DNA from: CADEEN01 sp963706685
GTDB taxonomy: Bacteria > Pseudomonadota > Gammaproteobacteria > Burkholderiales > Burkholderiaceae_C
Reading direction: 5' to 3'
Assembly (NCBI GenBank): GCA_963706685.1
Contig: CAVPMY010000009.1
Location: 1 to 64,000, forward strand
DNA length: 64,000 bases
Both the position numbers and the translations under genes were made by a program. The first letter of the stretch is position 1, and each line of letters begins with the position of its first letter. Below are positions 31,022-38,027 of this stretch, piece after piece. The notes under the pieces were generated by a model. It was not told the DNA's origin. It did not search any database and was given only the letters and a program-made list of their open reading frames with translations.

Positions 31022-32024
31022 TCGCAGGTATCGGACGTCGCCGGTGCTGACCTGGTTCGTTGTCTCTGATGTGAGAGTAGGTCACAGGCGCAGTGATGGC
31101 GGCTTGTTCCATCAATCGATAGAACAACATTCCTCTGGATCGCGAGCTTCGTCGATTGAATCTGAACACGAACTCATCGAGGTAGTAGTCCACGTGTTTC
31201 GGGTCCACGGCACCGTGGTGGGTGCCAAGCAGCCAGCGCTTCAACAGCGAGGCGACTCGGTGAACCCCGGGCAAGGAGGCATGGGCCGGCACAGCCGAAC
31301 CCAGTTGAACCCGCGGATCGTGATCAACACCGTCCCGCGCAAGCCCCGAGTAGATGCCCGAGCCGTCTGTTCGCACGCAGGCAATGGGCTCGATGTTGTC
31401 GTGGATGAATGGCTCCAGACTGTCGATCGTCGGACCGCCAATTCGCTGCACTCGAATGCGTCCAAACCCCTTCGGCTCAAGGCTCTCCACTGCGATGGCC
31501 ACGGGCACCAGATGGTCCGTGTTGTGCGCCTTGGAAGAGCGGCTCTTGCGCGCTTGGCCCTTCCTGCGCCGTAACGCCAGGAAGGATTCGTCGACCTCTA
31601 CGGTGCCTGTCAGCAATTCGCGGCCCGGACGAACCATGGCACGTCTGAATCGATGCAGCATCGCCCACGCGGTCTCATAGCTGGTCAGTCCCAGCACACG
31701 CTGCAGACCCAGAGCGCTGACGCCTTGCTTCTGGCTGGTGATGTACCAGGCGGCTGCAAACCAGACGCGAAGCGGTGTGCGCGTCTTGTCGAAGATCGTC
31801 CCCGCGGTGACGCTGCACTGGTGGCGGCAGGATCGGCAGCCCAGTCGCCCCCGAGACGTACGTCCAGGCTGGTCTGCAACGCCGCACGCAGGACAAACGA
31901 ACCCACTTGGCCACCGAAGTTGCTCCAAGTACGCGGCGCACGCCTCTTCGCTGGCGAACCAGTCCTCGAATTCGCTCCACGTTGCGGGGTAGTCCTTGCC
32001 GGCGGTAGGCTTGTCGCTGCTCAC
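31002..32024 (-). CDS. IS1595-family (ISXO2-like) transposase
   Basis: A protein of 340 residues. The N-terminal zinc ribbon has two CxxC pairs, CPAC and CRSC, in RWPSGFVCPACG and GRLGCRSCRHQ. The catalytic ISXO2-like domain has acidic residues in GTVEVDESFLAL and VRTDGSGIYSGL, then the VDYYLDEFVFRFNRR block. A GTG start lies at 32024. The reading frame is intact. It is transcribed toward the radical SAM gene, whose start is 60 bases beyond the transposase stop, so read-through could now express that gene. Confidence 0.92.
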   Translation of the reverse strand: MSSDKPTAGKDYPATWSEFEDWFASEEACAAYLEQLRWPSGFVCPACGVADQPGRTSRGRLGCRSCRHQCSVTAGTIFDKTRTPLRVWFAAAWYITSQKQGVSALGLQRVLGLTSYETAWAMLHRFRRAMVRPGRELLTGTVEVDESFLALRRRKGQARKSRSSKAHNTDHLVPVAIAVESLEPKGFGRIRVQRIGGPTIDSLEPFIHDNIEPIACVRTDGSGIYSGLARDGVDHDPRVQLGSAVPAHASLPGVHRVASLLKRWLLGTHHGAVDPKHVDYYLDEFVFRFNRRSSRSRGMLFYRLMEQAAITAPVTYSHIRDNEPGQHRRRPIPATAELSG

Positions 32025-32040
32025 GGCGCAATTGTGGACT

Positions 32041-32065
32041 CTGCGGAGCTAAGTGGATAGCCCAT
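32041..32065 (-). repeat. Terminal inverted repeat, right
   Basis: An exact reverse-complement copy of 30997-31021 that ends GATAGCCCAT next to the right target duplication. It lies 16 bases upstream of the transposase start. Confidence 0.93.
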
Positions 32066-32073
32066 GAATATAT
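32066..32073. repeat. Target-site duplication, right copy
   Basis: GAATATAT, identical to 30989-30996. It is the 8-base spacer of the ancestral LexA operator. Confidence 0.9.
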
Positions 32074-32078
32074 ACAGT
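32066..32078. promoter_or_regulatory. Right half of the split LexA operator
   Basis: The spacer copy plus ACAGT (32074-32078), the half-site that pairs with ACTGT at 30984-30988. It now faces the insertion sequence rather than the radical SAM gene. Confidence 0.75.
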
Positions 32079-32094
32079 CTTCCGACAAGATCAA
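32067..32094 (-). promoter_or_regulatory. Displaced promoter of the radical SAM gene (predicted)
   Basis: On the minus strand TTGATC (32094-32089) and TATATT (32072-32067) are 16 bases apart, and the -10 box overlaps the right LexA half-site. Before insertion this would have been a LexA-repressed promoter for the radical SAM gene. It now points into the insertion sequence and its transposase. Confidence 0.45.
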
Positions 32095-32135
32095 GCTTTT
32101 CAGGATTTGTTTTCGCCGGCGGCGACGCTGCCGAA

Positions 32136-33542
32136 TCAGTAGCCATCGGCGCTGCTGCCGGGCGCCAGGTTGTCAAAGCGCGTCAGCGGCTTCAGGAACG
32201 TCAGCTTGACGGTGCCGGTGGGCCCGTTGCGCTGCTTGGCAATGCCGATCTCGGCCACGCCCGGCTCCTTGCTTTCCTTGTTGTAGTAGTCGTCGCGGTA
32301 GATGAACATGATGACGTCGGCGTCCTGCTCGATGGCGCCGGACTCGCGCAGGTCGCTCATCATCGGCCGCTTGTCGGGACGGGTCTCGACGCTGCGGTTC
32401 AACTGCGACAACGCGATCACCGGGCACTGCAGCTCCTTGGCCAGCGCCTTCAGGCCGCGCGAGATTTCACCGAGTTCGGTGGCGCGGTTCTCGTCACTGC
32501 CGCTGCTGCCGCTCATCAGCTGCAGGTAATCGACAACGATCAGGCCGAGGCGCCCACAGCTGCGGGCCTGACGCCGCGCACGGGCCCGCAGCTCGGCCGG
32601 GTTGAGCGCCGCCGTCTCGTCGATGAAGACGCTGGCGTTCTTCAGCCGGTCCACCGCTTCGGACAGGCGCCCCCATTCGTCGTCGTTGAGGCGGCCGGTG
32701 CGCAGATGACTCTGGTCGATGCGGCCCAGCGAGCCGACCATGCGCAGCGCCAGTTGCGAAGCGCCCATTTCCATCGAGAACACCACCACCGGCAGGCCTT
32801 CCTGCACCGCCACGTTCTCTGCAATGTTGAGTGCAAACGCGGTCTTGCCCATGGAGGGACGCGCGGCCAGCACGACCAGGTCGCCGGGCTGCAGACCGGC
32901 TGTCAAGCGATCGAGGTCGAAGAATCCCGTGCGCACGCCGGTCACGTCTTCGGCGCCGTTCTCGTGCAGTTCGGTGACGCGGTCGATCAACTGCACGACC
33001 AACTGGTCCATGCTTTGGAAGCCTTGCTTGTTGCGCTGGCCTTCTTCACCGATCTGAAAGACGCGCCCCTCGGCCTCGTCGAGGATCTGGCTGACCGAGC
33101 GGCCGGCAGGATTGAAGGCGTTGGTGGCAATCTCGTCGCTGGCTTCGATCAGCTTTCTCAGCACCGCGCGCTCGCGCACGATCTCGGCATAGCGGCGCAG
33201 GTTGGCCGCACTCGGCACCGACTGCGCGAGTGCATTGAGGTACGCAATGCCGCCGCATTCTTCGGCCTTGCCATGCATCTGCAGTTGCTCGAAGACCGTG
33301 ATCACGTCGGCCGGTTTGGTCTGCGACACCAGGTCCCCGATGGCCTTGTAGATCGCCTTGTGCTCGTAGCGGTAGAAGTCGGAGTCAGTCAGCAGATCAC
33401 CGGCGCGGTCCCAGGCACTGTTGTCGAGCATGAGCCCACCGAGCACACTCTGCTCGGCTTCGATCGAATGCGGCGGCACGCGCAGGCGCGCGATATCGCT
33501 GTCGCCTTGGGGCATTTCGCGGGAGGAAAAAACGGCAGCCAT
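32136..33542 (-). CDS. dnaB: Replicative DNA helicase
   Basis: A hexameric fork helicase of 468 residues. The N-terminal domain (HSIEAEQSVLGGLMLD) is followed by a linker and a RecA-like motor with Walker A ARPSMGKT at residues 227-234, VFSMEMGASQL, Walker B LIVVDYLQLM and the end ESGAIEQDADVIMFIYRDDYY. There is no intein. It is the last gene after rpsF-priB-rpsR-rplI, as usual, but a terminator at 33621-33658 separates it from rplI, so it may also have its own promoter. Confidence 0.97.
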   Translation of the reverse strand: MAAVFSSREMPQGDSDIARLRVPPHSIEAEQSVLGGLMLDNSAWDRAGDLLTDSDFYRYEHKAIYKAIGDLVSQTKPADVITVFEQLQMHGKAEECGGIAYLNALAQSVPSAANLRRYAEIVRERAVLRKLIEASDEIATNAFNPAGRSVSQILDEAEGRVFQIGEEGQRNKQGFQSMDQLVVQLIDRVTELHENGAEDVTGVRTGFFDLDRLTAGLQPGDLVVLAARPSMGKTAFALNIAENVAVQEGLPVVVFSMEMGASQLALRMVGSLGRIDQSHLRTGRLNDDEWGRLSEAVDRLKNASVFIDETAALNPAELRARARRQARSCGRLGLIVVDYLQLMSGSSGSDENRATELGEISRGLKALAKELQCPVIALSQLNRSVETRPDKRPMMSDLRESGAIEQDADVIMFIYRDDYYNKESKEPGVAEIGIAKQRNGPTGTVKLTFLKPLTRFDNLAPGSSADGY

Positions 33543-33620
33543 GGTGTGAGGCGGATATTAAGGCGCAGTCAGCCGGTGGCCGAGGCGCAACCCTGTGGGT
33601 AACTCTGTGTGCAAAGCGTG

Positions 33621-33658
33621 GATCGAAAAAGAACAAAGGCCGGCGTCAGCCGGCCTTT
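33621..33658 (-). terminator. Rho-independent terminator after rplI
   Basis: AAAGGCCGGC (33635-33644) and GCCGGCCTTT (33649-33658) form a 10-bp perfect stem with a 4-base loop. On the minus strand it is followed by GTTCTTTTTC. It ends most ribosomal-protein operon transcripts before dnaB. Confidence 0.8.
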
Positions 33659-33680
33659 GACCTTCGTCAACGCGCGTCGG

Positions 33681-34133
33681 TCAGGCGACGTCGCCGACCA
33701 CCGTCACGTGCACATCGACCGTCACGTCGGTATGCAGCGACACCGACAACGACTGCTCTCCCGTGTGCTTGATCGGGCCGGTGGGCATGGCAATCGCCGC
33801 CTTGGGCACGACGAAGCCCAGCTTGCCCAAGGCCTCGGCGATGTCGGCATTGGTCACCGAACCGAACAGGCGGCCATCGACGCCGGCCTTCTGCGTGATC
33901 GAGATCGACTTGCCGTTGAGTTTCTCGGCCATCGCCTGCGCCGCCGCCAATTTGTCAGCGGCCACCTTTTCGAGTTCCGCGCGCTTGGCTTCGAACTCCT
34001 TGAGCGCGGCGTCGGTGGCACGGCGTGCCTGGCGTGTCGGAATCAGGAAGTTGCGCGCAAACCCGTCCTTGACCTTGACGACATCGCCGAGGTTGCCGAG
34101 GTTGGCGACCTTTTCCAGAAGAATGACTTGCAT
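33681..34133 (-). CDS. rplI: 50S ribosomal protein L9
   Basis: A protein of 150 residues with the diagnostic start MQVILLEKVANLGNLGDVVKVKDGFARNFLIP, the long central helix (EFEAKRAELEKVAADKLAAAQAMAEKL) and the C-terminal domain. L9 binds 23S rRNA near the L1 stalk. It follows rpsR by 13 bases. Confidence 0.97.
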   Translation of the reverse strand: MQVILLEKVANLGNLGDVVKVKDGFARNFLIPTRQARRATDAALKEFEAKRAELEKVAADKLAAAQAMAEKLNGKSISITQKAGVDGRLFGSVTNADIAEALGKLGFVVPKAAIAMPTGPIKHTGEQSLSVSLHTDVTVDVHVTVVGDVA

Positions 34134-34146
34134 GGTGGCGTGCTCC

Positions 34147-34437
34147 TCAGCCTCGGTGTTGATCGGTGTAGGGCAGCAGCGCGAGGAAGCGCGCCCGCTT
34201 GATCGCCGACGTCAACTGGCGTTGGAAGAAGGCGCGCGTGCCGGTCAGGCGCGCCGGTGTGATCTTGCCGTTTTCGCCGACGAAGTCGCGCAGCGTATCG
34301 ACGTCCTTGTAGTCGATCTGCTCGACACCGGCAACGGTGAAGCGGCAGAAACGCTTGCGCCTGAACAGCAGCGACTGCTGGTTGCGCTTGGGTTTGCGGT
34401 CCTTCGAGAATTTACCTTTACCACGAGGCGGGGGCAT
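34147..34437 (-). CDS. rpsR: 30S ribosomal protein S18
   Basis: A protein of 96 residues with FRRKRFCRFTVAGVEQIDYKD, DTLRDFVGENGKITPARLTG and RQLTSAIKRARFLALLPY, all diagnostic of S18. Its N-terminus is lysine-rich (PPPRGKGKFSKDRKPKRNQQ). S18 pairs with S6, encoded two genes upstream, on the 30S platform. Confidence 0.97.
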   Translation of the reverse strand: MPPPRGKGKFSKDRKPKRNQQSLLFRRKRFCRFTVAGVEQIDYKDVDTLRDFVGENGKITPARLTGTRAFFQRQLTSAIKRARFLALLPYTDQHRG

Positions 34438-34488
34438 GGTGTGCTCCTTGAAATCTGAACTTGAATTAGGGACTGAGTTGATGCGCGC

Positions 34489-34773
34489 TCATTCGAGCGC
34501 CGTGATGTGAAAGACCAGTCCGCGGCCGTTGCGTCCTGTGGCCAGGAATCCGGCAAAACTGCCGGCGGTTCCGAGCGCCAACGCACCGAGCTGACGTGTG
34601 ATGCCCTGCCCGATCGCCACCGCCTTGATATCCAAGGACACCTTGCGCGGCTGCCCGTCTTCACTGACCTCGGACTCGTGCTTGAGCACCAGGTCCAGTG
34701 CCGGCAAGGCGGCGGGGGTGTATCGCACGACGCCACGTTCGGCGAGCGTCGCACTCAGAACCAGGCGGTTCAT
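34489..34773 (-). CDS. priB: Primosomal replication protein N (PriB)
   Basis: A single-OB-fold ssDNA-binding protein of 94 residues: MNRLVLSATLAERGVVRYTP, PALDLVLKHESEVSEDGQPRK, and GSFAGFLATGRNGRGLVFHIT. PriB stabilises PriA at stalled forks during replication restart. Its place between rpsF and rpsR is the standard one in beta- and gammaproteobacteria. Confidence 0.93.
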   Translation of the reverse strand: MNRLVLSATLAERGVVRYTPAALPALDLVLKHESEVSEDGQPRKVSLDIKAVAIGQGITRQLGALALGTAGSFAGFLATGRNGRGLVFHITALE

Positions 34774-34811
34774 CGGTGCAGCACCCGATCAGCGCGGTCG
34801 GACGACGACAC

Positions 34812-35177
34812 TCAGGCGGTGCTCTCCTGCTGCGACGTCTTGCGCGCTTCTTCGCGCTCGACATGCTTCATCATCACCGACGGGTTGGTTTCGGCCTTCT
34901 CCATCGCCACCGTCAGGTGGCGCAGCACGGCGTCATTGAAGCGAAAGCCGGTCTCCAGCTCGCTCAAGGTCTCTGCGCTGCACTCGATGTTCAGGCACAG
35001 GTAATGCGCCTTGGCGAGTTTCTGGATCATGTAGGCCAGCTGGCGCCGGCCCCAGTCTTCAACCCGGTGCACCTTGCCACCGGCAGCGGTGACCAGGCCC
35101 TTGTAGCGTTCCAGCATGGCTGGAACCTGTTCGCTCTGATCGGGATGGATCAGGAGAACGATCTCATAGTGACGCAT
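34812..35177 (-). CDS. rpsF: 30S ribosomal protein S6
   Basis: A protein of 121 residues starting MRHYEIVLLIHPDQSEQVPAM, with RVEDWGRRQLAYMIQKLAKAHY and FRFNDAVLRHLTVAMEKAE, typical of S6. ATG 35177 has AGGAG seven bases upstream; a longer open frame to 35252 lacks such a site. It is the first gene of the rpsF-priB-rpsR-rplI operon. Confidence 0.96.
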   Translation of the reverse strand: MRHYEIVLLIHPDQSEQVPAMLERYKGLVTAAGGKVHRVEDWGRRQLAYMIQKLAKAHYLCLNIECSAETLSELETGFRFNDAVLRHLTVAMEKAETNPSVMMKHVEREEARKTSQQESTA

Positions 35178-35266
35178 GCAAACTCCTTGTGGATATCCGT
35201 CGGGTCCGACGGGAAAGCCGCCCTGAAGCGTCGTGGAAAGCAGGTGCGGCAAGGGGGAAACCGCGC

Positions 35267-35272
35267 ATTATA
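35267..35272 (-). promoter_or_regulatory. -10 box of the rpsF operon promoter
   Basis: A perfect TATAAT on the minus strand, about 90 bases upstream of rpsF, in the 259-base divergent gap to frmA. No good -35 hexamer is visible at 16-18 bases. I see no other clear element in this gap. Confidence 0.5.
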
Positions 35273-35436
35273 GGACGTCGCCCACCCAGGTTCGCACGAT
35301 GGCACAGCGGGCACAGCACCTGTGAAAAAGTGGGACACCCTGGCACCCGACAGCAGTACAAACATCAATCCCCTCATGCCTTGTGCAAGCGCGCCCGTCG
35401 GGCTAACGTACCCAGCCAAGTTCGAGGAGCACCCCG

Positions 35437-36546
35437 ATGAAATCTCGCGCCGCCGTTGCCTTTGCCGCCGGCAAGCCATTGCAGGTCGTCGAGATCGACG
35501 TCGCCCCGCCGCGCAAGGGTGAGGTGCTGGTGAAGATCTCGCACACCGGGGTGTGCCACACCGATGCATTCACGCTGTCCGGCGAGGACCCTGAAGGCCT
35601 GTTCCCGGCGGTGCTTGGCCATGAAGGCGCGGGAGTCGTGGTGGAGATCGGCGAAGGCGTCACGTCATTGAAGGCGGGCGACCATGTGATTCCGCTGTAC
35701 ACGGCGGAATGCCGCGAGTGCAAATTCTGCCTGTCGGGCAAGACCAATCTTTGCCAGAAGGTGCGGGCCACGCAGGGCAAGGGCTTGATGCCCGACGGCA
35801 CGTCGCGTTTTTCGTACCAGGGCCAGGACGTACTTCACTACATGGGTTGCTCGACATTCAGCGAGTACACCGTGGTCAACGAGATTTCTCTGGCCAAGAT
35901 CAATCCCGCGGCGCCGCACGAGAAGGTCTGCCTGCTGGGCTGCGGTGTCACCACGGGCATCGGCGCCGTGCACAACACAGCCAAGGTCAAGGCGGGCGAT
36001 TCGGTCGCGGTGTTCGGCCTGGGCGGCATCGGCTTGGCGGTGATCCAAGGTGCGCGCCAGGCCAAGGCGGGTCGCATCATTGCAGTGGACACCAACCCAG
36101 GCAAGTTCCCGCTCGCCAAGGCGATGGGCGCGACCGACTGCGTCAATCCAAAAGACCATGCCAAGCCGATCCAGGAGGTCATCGTCGAGATGACCGAGGG
36201 CGGGGTCGAGTTCAGTTTCGAGTGCATCGGCAACGTGCACGTGATGCGCGCGGCGCTCGAGTGCTGCCACAAGGGTTGGGGCGAGAGCATCATCATTGGC
36301 GTGGCGGGCGCGGGGCAGGAAATCTGCACACGCCCGTTCCAGCTCGTCACGGGCCGCGTCTGGCGCGGCACGGCATTTGGTGGCGTGCGTGGCCGCACCC
36401 AGTTGCCGGGCATGGTCGAACAGGCGATGCGCGGCGAGATCGATCTCGACCCGTTCGTCACCCACACGCTGCCTCTGGAGCGCATCAACGAGGCCTTCGA
36501 CCTGATGCACGAGGGCAAGTCGATCCGTACCGTGATCCATTTCTGA
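35437..36546 (+). CDS. frmA: S-(hydroxymethyl)glutathione dehydrogenase / class III alcohol dehydrogenase
   Basis: A zinc NAD-dependent dehydrogenase of 369 residues that oxidises S-hydroxymethylglutathione to S-formylglutathione. It has catalytic zinc ligands C40 (GVCHTDAF) and H62-E63 (GHEGAG), the four structural-zinc cysteines C92, C95, C98 and C106, and the Rossmann motif VFGLGGIGLAVIQGA. A GAGGAG lies eight bases before ATG 35437. It begins a three-gene formaldehyde-detoxification operon with gfa and fghA. Confidence 0.96.
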   Translation: MKSRAAVAFAAGKPLQVVEIDVAPPRKGEVLVKISHTGVCHTDAFTLSGEDPEGLFPAVLGHEGAGVVVEIGEGVTSLKAGDHVIPLYTAECRECKFCLSGKTNLCQKVRATQGKGLMPDGTSRFSYQGQDVLHYMGCSTFSEYTVVNEISLAKINPAAPHEKVCLLGCGVTTGIGAVHNTAKVKAGDSVAVFGLGGIGLAVIQGARQAKAGRIIAVDTNPGKFPLAKAMGATDCVNPKDHAKPIQEVIVEMTEGGVEFSFECIGNVHVMRAALECCHKGWGESIIIGVAGAGQEICTRPFQLVTGRVWRGTAFGGVRGRTQLPGMVEQAMRGEIDLDPFVTHTLPLERINEAFDLMHEGKSIRTVIHF

Positions 36547-36614
36547 ACCAACGGCGCGCGACCGTTTTCGCGCGAGCGCCAGTCTCGGCATTGGCCGACA
36601 AAGGAGACAACACA

Positions 36615-37190
36615 ATGAGCACATCCCTGCACCCAACCGTCGATCAGGGTCTCAAGCCCGCTGCTGCGGACTTCACCGGCGGCACGCTGAGCTGCCAATG
36701 CGCCAAGGACACGGTCACGGTGAGAGTCGACTCGCAGGTTGCGCACAACCATGCCTGCGGTTGCACAAAGTGCTGGAAGCCCAAAGGCGCGACTTTCTCT
36801 GTCGTCGGCGTCGCGCCGCGCGACAAGGTCACGGTCACCGCCAACGGCAACAAGCTCAAGATCGTCGATGAAGGCGCGCTGATCCAGCGCTACGCCTGCA
36901 AAGACTGTGGCGTGCACCTCTATGGCCGGGTGGAGAAGAAGGACCATGCCTTCTTCGGCCTGGACTTCTTCCATCCCGAACTGTCGAAGGAGTCTGGCTG
37001 GGCGCCGCCGGGCTTTGCCGCTTTTGTTTCATCAATCATCGAAAGCGGTGTCCCGCCGTCGAAGATGGACGGCATCCGCGCAGCCCTCAAGGACAAGGGA
37101 CTCGAGCCCTACGACTGCCTGAATCCGCCGCTGATGGATTACCTGGCCACGCACGCGGCCAAGGCAAAGGGCACCTACAAGGAGGCCTGA
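36615..37190 (+). CDS. gfa: S-(hydroxymethyl)glutathione synthase (glutathione-dependent formaldehyde-activating enzyme)
   Basis: A zinc protein of 191 residues of the GFA family, proposed to speed the condensation of formaldehyde with glutathione. Zinc motifs are LSCQC near residue 27, HACGCTKC near 46 and YACKDCGVHLY near 96. An AAGGAGA precedes ATG 36615. It lies between frmA and fghA, the enzymes that use its product, with only two bases before fghA. Confidence 0.93.
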   Translation: MSTSLHPTVDQGLKPAAADFTGGTLSCQCAKDTVTVRVDSQVAHNHACGCTKCWKPKGATFSVVGVAPRDKVTVTANGNKLKIVDEGALIQRYACKDCGVHLYGRVEKKDHAFFGLDFFHPELSKESGWAPPGFAAFVSSIIESGVPPSKMDGIRAALKDKGLEPYDCLNPPLMDYLATHAAKAKGTYKEA

Positions 37191-37192
37191 GG

Positions 37193-38026
37193 GTGCAGCG
37201 TGTCGAGCAACACGCTTCGTTTGGTGGTTCGCAAGAGGTCTGGCAACACGCCTCGCGCAGCACGGGCGTGGACATGCGTGTCGGCGTCTTTCTGCCACCG
37301 GCAGCGCTGCAAGGTCAGCGCTGCCCGGTGCTTTATTGGCTCTCCGGGCTGACCTGCAGCGAACAGAACTTCATCGCCAAGGCCGGGGCGCAGCAGCATG
37401 CCGCAGCCCTGGGGCTGATCGTCGTTGCGCCCGACACCAGCCCTCGCGGCGACGCCGTGTCCAACGATCCGGCCTACGACCTCGGCCAGGGCGCGGGCTT
37501 CTACCTCGATGCGACTCAAGCGCCGTGGGCGCAGCATTTCCGCATGGAAGACTACGTGGTGCACGAGTTGCCGGCGCTGATCGAAGCGCATTTCCCGGCC
37601 ACAGCGGCGCGTTCGATCAGCGGCCATTCGATGGGGGGACATGGTGCGCTGACGCTGGCTCTACGCCATCCCGGCCGCTACCGCAGCGTCTCGGCCTTTT
37701 CGCCCATCGTTGCACCGAGCGAAGTGCCCTGGGGCCAGAAGGCGTTTGCCGCCTATCTGGGCGACGACCGCACCACCTGGCGCGCCCATGATGCGGTGGC
37801 CCTGATTGCCGGCGCGAAGGAGCGCTTGCCACTGCTCGTCGATCAAGGCGAAGCCGACGAATTCCTGACCAGGCAACTGCAGCCCGAGCGCCTGAGTGCA
37901 GCCTGCGAGGCAGCCGGGCACCCGCTGCAACTCCATTTGCGGGCGGGCTACGACCACAGCTACTACTTCATTGCCAGCTTCATCGGCGAGCATCTGGCTC
38001 ACCATGCGCGCGCCTTGAAAAGCTAG
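37193..38026 (+). CDS. fghA: S-formylglutathione hydrolase
   Basis: An esterase-D-type alpha/beta hydrolase of 277 residues that releases formate and glutathione, completing formaldehyde detoxification. The nucleophile is S146 in GHSMGGHGAL; the acid lies in LLVDQGEADEFL and the histidine in AGYDHSYYFI. The start is GTG 37193, two bases after the gfa stop. The stop lies one base from the convergent ppsA stop. Confidence 0.95.
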   Translation: MQRVEQHASFGGSQEVWQHASRSTGVDMRVGVFLPPAALQGQRCPVLYWLSGLTCSEQNFIAKAGAQQHAAALGLIVVAPDTSPRGDAVSNDPAYDLGQGAGFYLDATQAPWAQHFRMEDYVVHELPALIEAHFPATAARSISGHSMGGHGALTLALRHPGRYRSVSAFSPIVAPSEVPWGQKAFAAYLGDDRTTWRAHDAVALIAGAKERLPLLVDQGEADEFLTRQLQPERLSAACEAAGHPLQLHLRAGYDHSYYFIASFIGEHLAHHARALKS

Positions 38027-38027
38027 G

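Larger units (their letters stand above)
30997..32065 (-). mobile_element. IS1595-family insertion sequence, complete
   Basis: A 1,069-bp element with perfect 25-bp terminal inverted repeats (30997-31021 and 32041-32065), an 8-bp target duplication and one intact transposase gene. It lacks passenger genes. It sits between dnaB and the radical SAM gene, exactly inside an SOS operator. The intact ends, frame and duplication indicate that it is probably still mobile. Confidence 0.93.
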
